Source: Prunella strophiata
Lineage: Eukaryota; Chordata; Aves; Passeriformes; Prunellidae
DNA: 64,000 bases
Reading direction: 5' to 3'
Assembly: GCA_036583965.1 (NCBI GenBank)
Contig: JAZBQD010000001.1
Location: forward strand, 30,600,597-30,664,596
In this document: piece after piece, positions 40,440-52,700 of the stretch
How positions within the stretch are numbered: position 1 is the stretch's first letter
Layout: each line of letters opens with the position of its first letter
The notes under the pieces: model-generated
Database searches by the model: none
What the model was told of the DNA's origin: nothing
Seen by the model: only the letters and a program-made list of their open reading frames with translations
Translations under genes and position numbers: made by a program

Positions 40440-40960
40440 TCTGCAATCCTTTTTTCCCTTTTAATGGTGACACATTTGTGGTGAATTACAGGGCAGCTTT
40501 ATAAACTAGGCTGTGGGCCAGTATCAGCCCCTGTGTTCATGTGAATGTTCCCTCTCCCACTTGGCCTCCCAGCCTGGTGGTAAATCAAGGCAGCTGTCAC
40601 AGCACACTAAGTTAGTGTGCGTCATTGGGGAGAGCAGGAAGCGTTGGGGGTATAATTCTGTCCATCAAACTAATATGTTATATCAGTAGCTTTGTAATCT
40701 TCTGCTATAAGTTATGGGAAGTGACACCTAAGAATTCACTTTGAAAGCAATGTGTTCCTCAGACTTTAAGCCAAAACAGACCCAATCTGCAGCAAGAGTT
40801 CCTCTGTTTATATGAGCAGATTTGTGGCAGCCCGCCGCCCCATCGCTATCAATGCAGCAGTATTTTACACATTCCACTGCAAGCCTCTTTCTGTTTACAG
40901 TTTTTGCAGCAGAATTTGTAAACTTTTAAAACATGATTTCTTCCCTTCTCCTTCTTTACC
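40440..40960. promoter_or_regulatory. Candidate conserved regulatory block
   Basis: About 500 bp with a clearly different texture from its flanks. It has balanced composition, few homopolymers and retained CpGs at 40620, 40642, 40833, 40836 and 40844. It also holds a perfect 19-bp palindrome (40602-40620), a CAGCTGTCA E-box/TALE-like site near 40591, a TGTTTAC forkhead-like site near 40893 and a CATTCCA TEAD-like site near 40871. No open frame of note crosses it. I infer a developmental enhancer-type element. The alternative is an ordinary GC-richer patch. Only an alignment to other amniotes can decide. Confidence 0.35.
40602..40620. repeat. Perfect 19-bp palindrome (9-bp arms, 1-nt centre)
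   Basis: GCACACTAA (40602-40610) and TTAGTGTGC (40612-40620) are exact reverse complements around a single G. The symmetry is like that of a homodimer binding site. It is embedded in the candidate regulatory block 40440-40960. Confidence 0.9.
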
Positions 40961-43900
40961 CTTGCTTTAACCTCCAGTAGCAGGATAGATAAATATACTC
41001 CTTGAATGTTATCATGACAAAGTGAACTCCTGACAGATAGGAATGAATGGGAGACCTATTTCCCTTGTCCATACCCCCTTCAACCTTTGCCTTGACAAAT
41101 GTGGGAAATAGCTGCATAGGACAGGAGAAGAATACACACAGCACTAGGATAGGAATGTCAGCTTTTTTTTTTTTTTTGTTAAATGTTCACATGATACCAA
41201 AAGAAATGAGTGAAGATAACCTTAAATAGGAAACGTGTTTTCTAAACAGCTTCACAGAGACCCAATTCACACTGTATAACCCCTAAAAGCATGGCTTATT
41301 TTCAGTGACTATTTTTAATGCTTTTGAAGACCTACAAAAGAGGAACTTGGACTCAATTAAGTGTTTTTGTGAGGTGTGATTTGATCTGAAAGAAGTCTAT
41401 GGGACATCTTCAAAGGGTCAAAAGCAGACAAACATGTTCCACAACTCTAACACACTGAAATCAAAGATGTATGCTAAGGACATTAAATAACTGTACAAGT
41501 TCCTTGCCAAACTATTTAAAAAGAATTTAGAATTAAACCCACAGAAATTTGCTTTGATAATCTTTGTCATCAATAGTAACTGTAAAAAAAAAAAAAAAAG
41601 CCACATTAGAAAATAGTACCCTCCCTCCTTAAATCTAAATCCAGGAGGCTGTTACAATGTAGGAAACACTACTTGGGACACTCTAACTTAAAACAAAAGA
41701 AATATTGTCTCATCAAACTCTGATCCAGCTTTCCATTAATGAATGCAGTTTACAGTAGATTTCTAAAACATGTCCAAGACAGCCAGAGGTACTTCTGATT
41801 CCACTAATCTGTGCAATATACTAATGCTGTTTTAACTTTCATTTCAATGTCAACTTGAAAATCACAAATGATATTTCACAGGATCACACGGCATACCACA
41901 TTGCCTCAAACCTTAAGAAATCCTATGTTTAATAGCACCAGGTCTTGTTCACATGCCTTAAAAATTTGAAAATGTATGTGTCAGATTTGGTCAAACATTA
42001 ATAAAATGAAATATTTTATCTTGAAACTAATCTGCTTAGAAATCACTTTTCTTTCATCTATTCATCCCAGCTAATTAAAGCAGCACTGATTTGGGTCTTT
42101 CATCTTTAATAACATCTCAAAAATATATTTCAAAATTTTGTTCTGATCTGAACAAAACTGTCTAGTTTTAAAAGAAAGTATAATTAAACCCACAGTTGAT
42201 AGGATTTAAAATAAAAAAAAGTTTCATTATTTCTTGAGATGTAAGAAACTGTAATTAACATGTTTGCACCAATAATCAGACCATACATCTGTGCAGTGGA
42301 TGGCAGGATAGCAGGGTTTTCCAGAGCTATGCTTTTCATGTGGGATTTACTCACTTGGCCCTGGTCTTGTACTCTTGCCTGCTGCACTCCCATCTCACTC
42401 TTATACTAAGGTAAAAGTCTCTCTCTCAGTGCACAACCTCACAGTGCCAAAGAAGAAATTTAATTCAATATTTAGCTGTGACTGAAGGGAGAAAATCAAA
42501 GCTTTGTAGAGATTCCAGGGCTAGACTACAACAAAATCTCCATTATTTAGAGGGCTTCTGCATCAGTGACTCTTTGGCTGGAAATCCTGTGTCCATGGTG
42601 CCTTTCACCACATCTCCTCTTTCCACAGCCCATCCAATCCCTGTCTGTGCCAGCAATGAGATACTGTTTAATAGGTCTTGTACTGTGCTGCAAAGCTTTC
42701 AAATATTCACCACCACATGGTTATTTTCATTTGGGAAATGGACCTGTAGCTACAGCACACTGGCCATAACCAACCATTTCCTCAGTAAAGTATCCAGTGA
42801 CTTAATAAAGCCCAAAGAAACAAGGTCTTATACTGCCTGGGTTTTCTGCAGAAGCAGCTAAAAATTTAGCAGTTTTAGCCCCTTCTCTTAGGAACAAATC
42901 TCTCATAAAGGCATTCTACAAATACCTCTGCTTAAGATAGACCATGAAAGCCCAGATCCTGGAAATAACAGGCATTAAGAATGAAGGAAAAATCTCTTTG
43001 ATCTCTTCACCGATCAGGAATTCCCTACAAAGAGAAAGCTAATGGTTACGGTTTGGAAACCAGACTTAAAGATTCAATAGTTTCTTCTGCCCTTTACACA
43101 AGTTCAGCTTTCTCTGAACAAACCTTCTTGCAGTTGCTGAGGCCTAAGCATCAGATAAAGTTATTTGACAAACTACTGTAAAAGACTGAATCAAACATTT
43201 GTGTTATTTTTCACAGTGAAAGGTATTTTTTTCCCACCTGTGACTGCTGACTAAGGTGTTTGTTCCAAATACCAAAATGCAGCCCTACCAGTCTCACCAT
43301 TAACACATTCATTGTTCCCCACTGCTGGATAATAACTATATTTCTCAAGTCACCTAAAAATATTACAGCAGTTGCACCAGGTTGGCCACCTGAGATTTGG
43401 CAATGAAATAGCTTGCTCCTGTTTTCATGAGTACTCCTGTAAAGCCATATAAAAATTCATCCAGAGTTCAAAGTATATCAGAGAGACAGTGTCAGTACAC
43501 AAAACTAACATTTGGACTGAACCATCCATCACCAGCTAAGCACTCAGTAAACCAAGTAAAGCACATTTTAAATAGACAGGGCAGAGTCCTGTGACTTCCC
43601 AACTACCTGACCTCCCTAAAACCAAACATTACTGTATTTATCAGAAAGATGTTGGCTTTTTTCTTCCTCTGCATACAATTTGAGTAGAATTTTTAAACAA
43701 CAGGAAAGCTGAACAGTCAAATTTTACTGAAAACGAGCACAAAAGGGCTAGCTTATCTACTCAGAGTCTTTTGGAATTCTGTGCCTTCATTTCTTTTTAG
43801 CCTTTGGATATTAAAAAAATAGCACCAAACAAAAGACAGTATTTGCCAATTAATTAAACTTATCAAATAAGTGCAACAGTATGTCTGACACCAATATGCA

Positions 43901-46900
43901 CAAATCTGATCCAGCATTTTAGAAATAAAACATTAATATGGTTCCAGCTGATGCCAGCTCCAAAAACATGTTCCTTGGACAAGCCCTTTGATTATGCAGA
44001 CTTGGTTGCACATGTTCTGCTTCAGAAGATTTTTTTCAACTTCTTATACTACATAAGTCCTCCAATTCTGCAGTAAAAGATGACAACATAGTAACCTTTA
44101 TCCTAGAAAATATTGCTAATTTCAGTTACTTATAAGACACTTGGCTTCTCTAACTTAGTGATCATTGGTATTTCTTATCCTTTGTTAAGAAAGAAGTGGA
44201 ATAAAAAAAAAAAAAGAAATAATGGAATATCTACTTATATCTTTTACCAGCAATACAGGACTACTATCTGGCTTTGAGACAGATGCAAGAATGTTAATTA
44301 AAAACTAACTTCAAGGCATCTCAAATGTCTCCTCCTAGAGAAACAATTTTTTTCCTTTCAATAAAAGCAAAAAAATTACCACCTGAGCCAAATTTTAATT
44401 ACATTTTGGATAATTAGTTAACAATGGCAGTTCTTCAAGCTATTATATATCTTTAATAAATCTAAAGTCAATGACAGTTATGTAAGATTGTAAAACAAAC
44501 ATTTGGTGAAAAATATCATGCTAAGTGATTTTAAAAAAATCCCACTCATATAAATATGTTTTTACTTTATATCCTTCTTTAACAGCTTTCCCACAGTGAT
44601 AGTAATTTAAAGTCATAAATGAAAATTTCTTCAGCAGTTTAAATTTTTTAATTAGATAACAGAATTTATACAAAAATTCCTGATCAGAGATGGCAACATA
44701 CAGCACCACCAGTGAAAAGTTTTCAGAACATATTTTACTACAATTTTCTCAATCTAATTGAGGTTTGTTTTGGTTTTTTATTTTCTAACTATTAACCAGG
44801 CTGAATAAATAGTGTACTTATTCTACATTGATTGAGATTACTCTCTCTTTAGCTACATGCATAGGCATTTAGTGATTTTCTTTTCCAAATCAATTAGAAG
44901 CTCTGCTGGGTTCAGTGTCTGGCTTTTCTCTATTTTAACTTAGAAAAAAAAATCCTGAAGTTATTTCTCTGTTGCAAATGATTGTCTTTTTCTCATTTAA
45001 ACCCATCTTGTTTCAATCTCACACACTCTTTGAGACTGTAACACAAATGACAGCCTCCTTCCCTTAACATAAACAGAAAGTATTAGAAAGAACAAACATC
45101 AGCTGAGCTAATCCTTTGCTCTGCAGCTCTTTTATAACACAGTGATCCTACACGAGCTTTTCATGTTTTTACAAACACATATCAGGCTCAACAGGACTAA
45201 CACTGCATCGTGGATCACAACTCCTCAGGGAGTTTTGGGATCTTGAACACTTCTGCTGCATCCTTATGGGCAATTTTCAGCCCTAGAAAAGCAAAACATG
45301 GTTCCACTCCAGGCAGACACACAACAGGCTCACAAGATGGTTTGTTTGAAAAAACCACTCCCCAGTAAGGATGAAATGAAGACTGTTCCAACACCATTCT
45401 GTTTTGGAGATGAGGGCTATTTTCTTCCACATATCTGCAAATCTCCTCACCATAAGGAATGGCATATCAATATAAACTGAGCTACAGGTTGCACTTGTAA
45501 ACAGAGTGTTTCTCTGGAAGTGCTTAGTTAAGGCACTGGCATTTTTTTTTAGGTTTTTGAATCTTTACTGCTGTTTTAAATGGGACATAAGCAGTCATGA
45601 CCTTTTGTGTCTGATGTCAGAAAAATGAAAAGGCCCAGCAATAACTGGAGTTTACATTGGCTTGATTTTCCAGTCCACAGTTAAATACACACTATATCCA
45701 GTGCACCATACATTCTTGAAGGCTTAAGCTGCAATGCAAGCCCTCCTTGTGTGAAGAAAACAGATAACAGCTGGAAAATTGTGGAGTAGTTCCAACAGGG
45801 ACTTCTGCTTCCTCATAGAGTCCTGCTCAATGAATTACAATTATAATATCTCCATGGCTGTCAAACAACAACTTACTTTAAAAACACCAGCTGTACTATG
45901 CTGCTCTTTCTTCTTTTCTTGTTGTAAGACTTATCAAACAACTAAAATATTGTATATTCTTCAGTGAAAGGCTGGCCTGGAAACTTTGAAGAAGATTAGA
46001 AGAAAACAAAACAAGTCAACTTGTCGTTGTTCTATATACACTAGCTAAAATTATCTAATTCTTCTATGTTTAATGTTCAGCAACTGAAAAAAATGGTCTA
46101 TATTCTAGAGGATGTAAGTACTCATTTGATGTCTTTTGGGATTGTGTGGATTTACCTATGCAAGCATATCATTGTCAAATCTATCAAAGATTTGATTACC
46201 ATGACAGCTTTTCACATGCCAGCTATGTGCCAGTTTTCATAAACTTCTGTAAAGAATGCTTCTTTTCCCCCTCCTTGTTTAATATCTCCTGGGTATATAA
46301 CCTAACAATAAAAGATCTAAACCCAAAGAAAGAGCAGAAAGCTGAATAAAGCAATCAAAATTACTTATTTTCTAGAAGTTCAATTTTATCTTATTAACAG
46401 TAAAAAATAATAATAAAAAAGAAATATTTTCCTTTATACCTTCCACTGGAGTCCTAAGAGTAAAAATAATGGAATGTGCAAATTACTGGTTCATTGCAAC
46501 TGAGATCCTGATTACAAGCACCAGTCTTTCCAGGTACTTGAAATAAGACACACATTCTAGGAAGAAAATTAAAATCTTTCCATAAAGTTTTCCACCAACG
46601 TTATTATATTTTTTTCAAAACAGAAACTTTGATTGATTCATAAGGAAAAGTGTCATCCTTGTGTTTTGTCAACTCCAACTGCTTCTGAGAAACTATCTTT
46701 AGCTATTGCCATACAAATTTGAACTGAAATTCAGTTTTGACCAATCCACATTTGTTTTTTCAAAGGCATTTCTTACAGGTAGGCTTCTCAAAGTCAGCTT
46801 CAGATGGAATTGTTCTACATTTCTCTATTTTGCCTTCAAATTCATTCTTGGATGCTTCCCTCTTGAATTCCCAGCCCACCTTTTTTTAATACCTTCCTTT

Positions 46901-47779
46901 GCACTATTTCAGAAGGCAAGCAGGTAAGTAGCTTGAGAATGACAGTTTACTTTTCAGCATAGTCATATTGACAGCCATGGGACAGAGTGCTGCTGAAAAC
47001 TGACAATGCTAAAACTTGCTGACAGATTTATAAAAAGTGTTAAAAAATTCTATTTTTCCCCCACAGAGTTTAAAAAAATTACTTTCTCTAGGAAAGACAA
47101 ATCACATTTTGGGAATTATTTATTAATCATTTGTGATTAAATTCTGCTTCATCCCACATCCCATCAAGTCAGGCAAGATCAAAAGGCTCTCTCCACTTGC
47201 TGTGCAAGGCTCAAACTAGCAGACCCTTTCTATAGAAACTTTCCATGAACACAGTCCAGAGCCTTTCTGAAACTATTTTAAGACATTATTAATACTTTTC
47301 AAGTAATTTCTATGAAATGCATTTAAATTTTTCATGTTTTCCACCTCCTCAGAGACAGCATTTTGTTTAAGGAAGCTGATGTTCAATCATTTCTCCAGTA
47401 TGTTCTTTTTGAACCTCTTGTCTTTAACATTTCTTCTAAATATCATTTCAGTAATCAAATAGTTCACATAAATTAATCTGTTCCAAACCTCTTCTTGCAA
47501 CAAAGAAATCCCTCTAAGAGAATGAAAATAACTCACAGACTCTTTTCTCAGAACTTAAATTCTGGAGTGGGACATGGGCAGCAGCATGACTGTAGGCTCA
47601 TCAGTTCTGTGAGAGCAGATCCTGTCTCTGAGCAGAGCAGCACAGCAGTAACTGCACAGCCCACTGGGAGCCCTTGCAGACCACAGGGTGAGAGCTTTGC
47701 ATTTCCCATTATAAATATTATAAGGGTCTCAGGTCTCAGCTGAGCAGAGAAGTGCTCTGTGGTCATTTGGAAACAGATA

Positions 47780-47833
47780 CTGATAGGTGCTTGGCTGAGC
47801 ACTGATGTGCATTCCAGATTCAGCACCTATCAG
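47780..47833. repeat. 12-bp perfect inverted repeat, 30-nt loop
   Basis: CTGATAGGTGCT (47780-47791) is exactly complementary in reverse to AGCACCTATCAG (47822-47833). The 30-nt interior contains a further small GCAC/GTGC hairpin around 47800-47810. The whole 54-nt unit could fold as a branched stem-loop. It is shorter than a typical pre-miRNA, and the second arm pairing is limited. Confidence 0.88.
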
Positions 47834-49106
47834 GATGAGAGCATTTTTGCATAGCCTGAGGGTTCACAATCTGACAGTCTGTAGCTGAAGCAACTCCAGA
47901 AGATGCTAAGCCTTCAAGCACTCAGGCCATGGAAGGTGAGAACAGTGTTTCTCTACCCTTAAAGGATCTGACAAAAAAGAGTGGAAATTTTGCACTCAGT
48001 TGTCATGAAACCACAGAGTGATTACAGTGTAACCTATTAAGGTTTAAAGAAATGTCTGGTTTTATAGTCCCTGTAATATCATTACACTATTTCCTATGAT
48101 GCCTTTGCATTTTTAATTTGAAATGCCCAGAGTACTGATATGATGCTTACATTACAGCTGCAAGTTCTGTCCATATCTCTTCCCATCCTACATTAAAATA
48201 TTGTTAAAATATCCACCTATTCTTCCCATACTTGCTCACACTAGATTCACTTTACATCTGTACTCCCAAACAGGCCAAAGAAGAGCTTCTTCATAGTTAA
48301 ACTTATGTTCAAAATTAACAGATAAATCTCACAGAGATCTAATCAATTTGGACTACTTCCGAGCAATAAGAGGCCATTTTCCAAAAAGGGGCAGGGGAAA
48401 AAGAAAAATAGAAAGGAGGGGGGAGTGGGTAGATGTAGATGTACATTTTTGAAAGCTTCATCCCATCCCACTCCAGCTTCTTTTGTTGCCTTCCATGCTT
48501 CTGTGAAAATTAAGAAATCAAATGCTCCATAACATTGTCACTGGATTCCCACAGAAGCCTTACTCTGACTTTCATTAAACGGAATTATGCAAAAGTGCTG
48601 CACAGCCTCACTTTTGAAGAAGCCTAATAGTACCTTCTTGAATTAGATTTGGTTAACCTATCATCAAAATTAAAGTTGGAAATAATCTCAGGTTAAAAAT
48701 GAAAGAAAATATCATATTTTTCTTGTGTTACAATAATATTTTTAGAATTTTCAATAGAAATAACACTCATGCATAATGCATAATATTGCCATTTAGCCAA
48801 CAAGTATAGAGCCATTTTAATCTCTGAAGGAGACAGTAAACAGTGTAGGCAGGGGTTCTACTTAACCCACACACTCTGCTAATACATTTTAGATAACAGG
48901 CCAGTGCATTTAAATAAAGTCCAGATTCAATTTAATAGTATTTGTTACAAAGCTTTATCTAATTATAATAGTCAATCTTTATTACTAGCCTCACAAGTGC
49001 AGAGAACCCTATTATAATCCTTCTTTCTAATGATCTCTTCACTATCATAGTAATAACACTCAGCCATAAATTAATCATCTGTTTACAATCGTGAGTAAAC
49101 ATCAAC

Positions 49107-49121
49107 TCAATTAACAATTGA
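49107..49121. repeat. Short inverted TAAT-type motif pair
   Basis: TCAATT and AATTGA flank a central AAC (49107-49121), giving two inverted CAATTA/TTGATA-like homeodomain half sites. It is surrounded by many TAAT/ATTA cores. The pairing is visible; the binding role is inference. Confidence 0.7.
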
Positions 49122-49569
49122 TAAATAAACAGTTGACTCTGGAGGCTATTTCTGTTATAAATGTGAGTACTGAAGGATTCTGCACAGCTTTGCTATTTAA
49201 CTCAAAAGACTGTTTCTGTGTATTCAGAGATTTCTGTTCTGCACAGTTCAAATGAAATGTATAACATGAGCTGCACAGGTTTTCCACTATAATAGTGCCA
49301 CCCATCTTTTGTGCTGCTAAGTGTGTGGGAGGATTTTGTCTGTCTTTTACCAGGGATTGCTTTGTTCCTCTCAGACTAAACACAAGATGAAGTTAACATA
49401 TAGAACTGTTTGTTTCTGTTATTAGAACTGCTTAGTAAGCTTTTTCCTTTCTAAGCATTCAGCTCACTTTTTGAGTCCAATGCTAGATCACAATTCTCCC
49501 TCTAATCAATTTAATTCATTTTTTCAGCATTTCAGTTGCTGGTTTTTTGTCCTTTAGAATGCAATGACA

Positions 49570-49775
49570 AGTGAACCAGAGTGGTTGGACCCTGGAACAG
49601 GCTCCCCAGGGAAGTGCTCACTGCACCAAACCTGCCAGAACTGAGGAAGCATTTGGACCATGGTCTCAGGCACATGTCATGATTCTTGGGGTTGTCCTGT
49701 GCAGGGCCAAGAATTGCACTTAATGACCCTTTTGGGTCCCATCCAGCTCTGGGTATTCTATGATTTTATGAATCA
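49570..49775 (+). mobile_element. CR1 LINE 3'-end fragment (sense)
   Basis: The sequence follows the 3' terminal part of an avian CR1 in sense orientation. It starts near CCCTGGAACAGGCTCCCCAG and runs through the TTTGGACCATGGTCTCAGGCAC segment and GATTCTTGGGGTTGTCCTGTGCAGGGCC. It ends with GGGTCCCATCCAGCTCTGGG followed by TATTCTATGATTTTATG, the degenerate ATTCTATG terminal repeat typical of CR1. It is about 200 bp, 5'-truncated and non-coding. The wording of its 3' end (GATTCTTGGGG type) differs from the copies at 12272 and 61451, suggesting a different CR1 subfamily. Confidence 0.9.
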
Positions 49776-52700
49776 TGCCACAGGCTCATGAACTTCAAAT
49801 TCAATGACCCAAGATTCCAGCCTGGGCTGGAGCTAGAAGACTTCTACCCAACTGCTTCCTGGCTAGCCACTGGTCCACACCTTCATTTCTCCCACAACAT
49901 TCCTGATAATATCTACACCAAATTTTTGTCATTCTTTTCTGGCTGAAATGTATAAATTTGAAACACTGGCAGCTCTCTAGAAGACAACATCAATTCTTTA
50001 TTCTGTCCCTGTTGGTCAAGGCATAGCACCCACAGAGAGATTGGAACAGCTATAAGGCCATAACTTCTATTTACTTCCTATAAAAATTCTATCCCTCACC
50101 AAAGAGTGGGATTGTCCCCATTTATGCAGCCATACTGCACATTTCTCTGTCAGCTCTACAGCTTCCCTGAGGTGTCTGGAAACTGAAATAACATGCAATC
50201 CCACAGAAGACTCTAAAAACACCAAGTGAAGGAAAACCACCTGTTTGAAATCTGGTAGAGAGCAGACAGGTCCAGACCACCTGGCCCAATGCTAAGGGCA
50301 GACACCTGCCTGATATAACTTGAATTGATCCAGGAATATATTCTTGTTTTGATAACAAAGTTCATTTTCTACTGTCCTTAATTATCTGTGTGTCTTGTAA
50401 ATAGACATACAGCCTACAAGAAAAGGAAAACAAACAAACCAACCAACCCACAAAAAACCCTCTAAACCCCAACTACTTGCAAAATAGAAATGACTGCTCT
50501 CACTGGAAAAAATATGGCAGTCCACATGGACTCTGGCAGGACAAATACAGACCATAAGAGAAGAATTCAAGGAATCACAAAAAACCCATCTGCTTGTGGC
50601 TGGAATATGTAATACATAATCTATATATCATAAAAAATAAGATTAATTTTAGAGAGTGTTTTTTTCAGATTGTTACCCTTGCCTAAATGCATAAAACAAC
50701 CCATTCTTAGTGACCATCTATTTTCAGCTATAGAGCTTGTGCCTGAAGATACTTCATATTTCTCTTGTCCTGGAAACAGTCTCTTGAAGGTAAGACTAGC
50801 TTATTCAGAAACTCTCTAGCTTGACTAATGACAACTAAGTTACCAAAGCCATTTGTATTGAATAAACATATGCTTTGAACAATGAATTTTCAATGTTGCT
50901 TTGAAGGAACTAGATGGTGATTAATTTTATTTTCAAATGCAGATCTGTGAGGAGTCTACCATCTGCCATGCCTTTGGCTTCATGAGTGCATTTTCTCATA
51001 AACTCTGGAACACTCTAAGTCAATGCCTGGTCAGTCCTTGAGAAGTTCTTCCCCCAGCCAGTATCACTTTAGTCACTCCTAATATTTCTCATAGTTCCTG
51101 CTTTCAATTTCAGAATTTTTGGGAGCAATTTAAAGCTGTTTTTTAGCAATATTTTCCATCTCCTGTACCAAAGAGACCAGCCTTTTTTAAAGTACCATGC
51201 ACTAGAAGCCTAGAGAGATTCACATAAGAAAAAAAAAAAACAACACAAAAACTAGATTATGACTGTTTATAAAATTTTTAAGCAAAGAAACCAAGACTGA
51301 AATTTACAGATACTGTAAAAATCATGTTGTCCATGATAATCCTTGACTGCATTATTTATATGGTTGTGACTACATAACCCACAAAAATGCACAGGAGAAA
51401 AAATAACTTTTCAATCAAAGAGTTAAAAAAAGGTCATTTTGTCTATTAACTGTTCTGTTATAGTTGCATTGCTTCATGGACACATACACCACAAATTAAA
51501 AATAGTGTTCTTAATAAAAACTCACCAGCATTAAGAAGTAGGAGTAGAAGTGATAAATACAGTACAGGATTTTTTTTCTTTGTTTCTTTGGGTGGGCTTT
51601 TTCCCTCCACTTTAATGAAGTCAGTACGCACTTTTGCTGCTAGATAACAAATCCTCATGTCAGTACTACATAAAATGTCCATTAGTAACCCTGAATTATC
51701 TTATATATCTGACATTCTAAGTTCTTGTAAAATAAATTAATAGTCCATGGTAATAGATGGTAGTCAACAAGCCATTCAGGGAAAGAAAATTTTTAAACAT
51801 ACTCCTAAGCTGACATTCTGCAAAGCTCAGAAATGTCAAGCAAAACTTGGACAGAAAACCAAAGGCCTGTTGCTTCAGGATTTCGTGCTCCAAGTCCTCA
51901 AAGCTCACAATTCCCAGTGAATAAGAGTTCAATCACACTGAAGAATTCTTTGCATAGGATGCTCTAACATACAGTGAGCTAAAAGTGCTCAAAGCCAAAA
52001 TGGAAATTATCAGTAAAATAATCTCATAGGACCTAGATCTTGCAAAAGTACATCTGATGTATTCCAGAAATGCAGTCAACTTGAAGTTACTTGTATGAGC
52101 AAATGTCTGATCCAGACTTGTGACACAGCCAGAGCTTCAGCACATGTCTAAACTAAGAAGTTTCCCCAAATCTAGTGAATCAATACCACACTTAAGATGG
52201 TAGCCCACTCCTCTCACTCCTCCTGTTTGTTTTTTTAAATTCCACTGCAGCTTCCTGAAGTTAAAGGTGTTTTAATGTGTGGGTTTAGCTGTACTGATTT
52301 CTGTAGGTTAACCAATGAAATAAGAGTCATTATGGATGATGACCTTCCAGTAGTCCCTGATATGGGAGATATATGGCACATGACTTGATCCACATAAACT
52401 GAAATGTTCAATGATGCAGGAATTTCATAACCTCTCAGGAATTCATATTCTTTCTGCAACAGTGAATGAACTGGAATTATACTAATCTTCCACTGTCTTA
52501 TCCTACATCTTTAACAACTCCTAAAGATGACCATGGCTATTTTATTCAACCTATTATTTTTTTTCCCTACAATAACATTAGAAGACAGTTATTACTAAAT
52601 GCACAGTTATAAAGTCTACATATTAATGTGAGAGTTTCTAAACTCAGAGTAGTGACACAAGAAGCAAGCATTGAGCACAGGACCAGATGGCCATTGGCCA

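Larger units (their letters stand above)
40961..49569. other. Unique AT-rich non-coding DNA, no gene seen
   Basis: About 8.6 kb without a supportable gene. It includes T and A runs at 41163-41177 and 41584-41599, an inverted repeat at 47780-47833 and an AT-rich motif-dense stretch at about 48880-49150. A strong splice-donor-like CAG|GTAAGT sits at 46921-46929 just after a pyrimidine tract, but no coding exon is recognisable. The 127-codon frame at 42478-42861 and others look random. Confidence 0.65.

Noticed and set aside
42478..42861. 127-codon plus-strand frame
   Set aside because: No domain or family resemblance, an overlapping frame of 67 codons is also open, and no splice or promoter context is visible.
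46706..46927. 73-codon frame ending at a strong splice-donor-like GTAAGT
   Set aside because: The Phe/Leu-rich translation has no domain and the frame is T-rich by composition. Only the splice-like motifs are kept as a low-interest finding.
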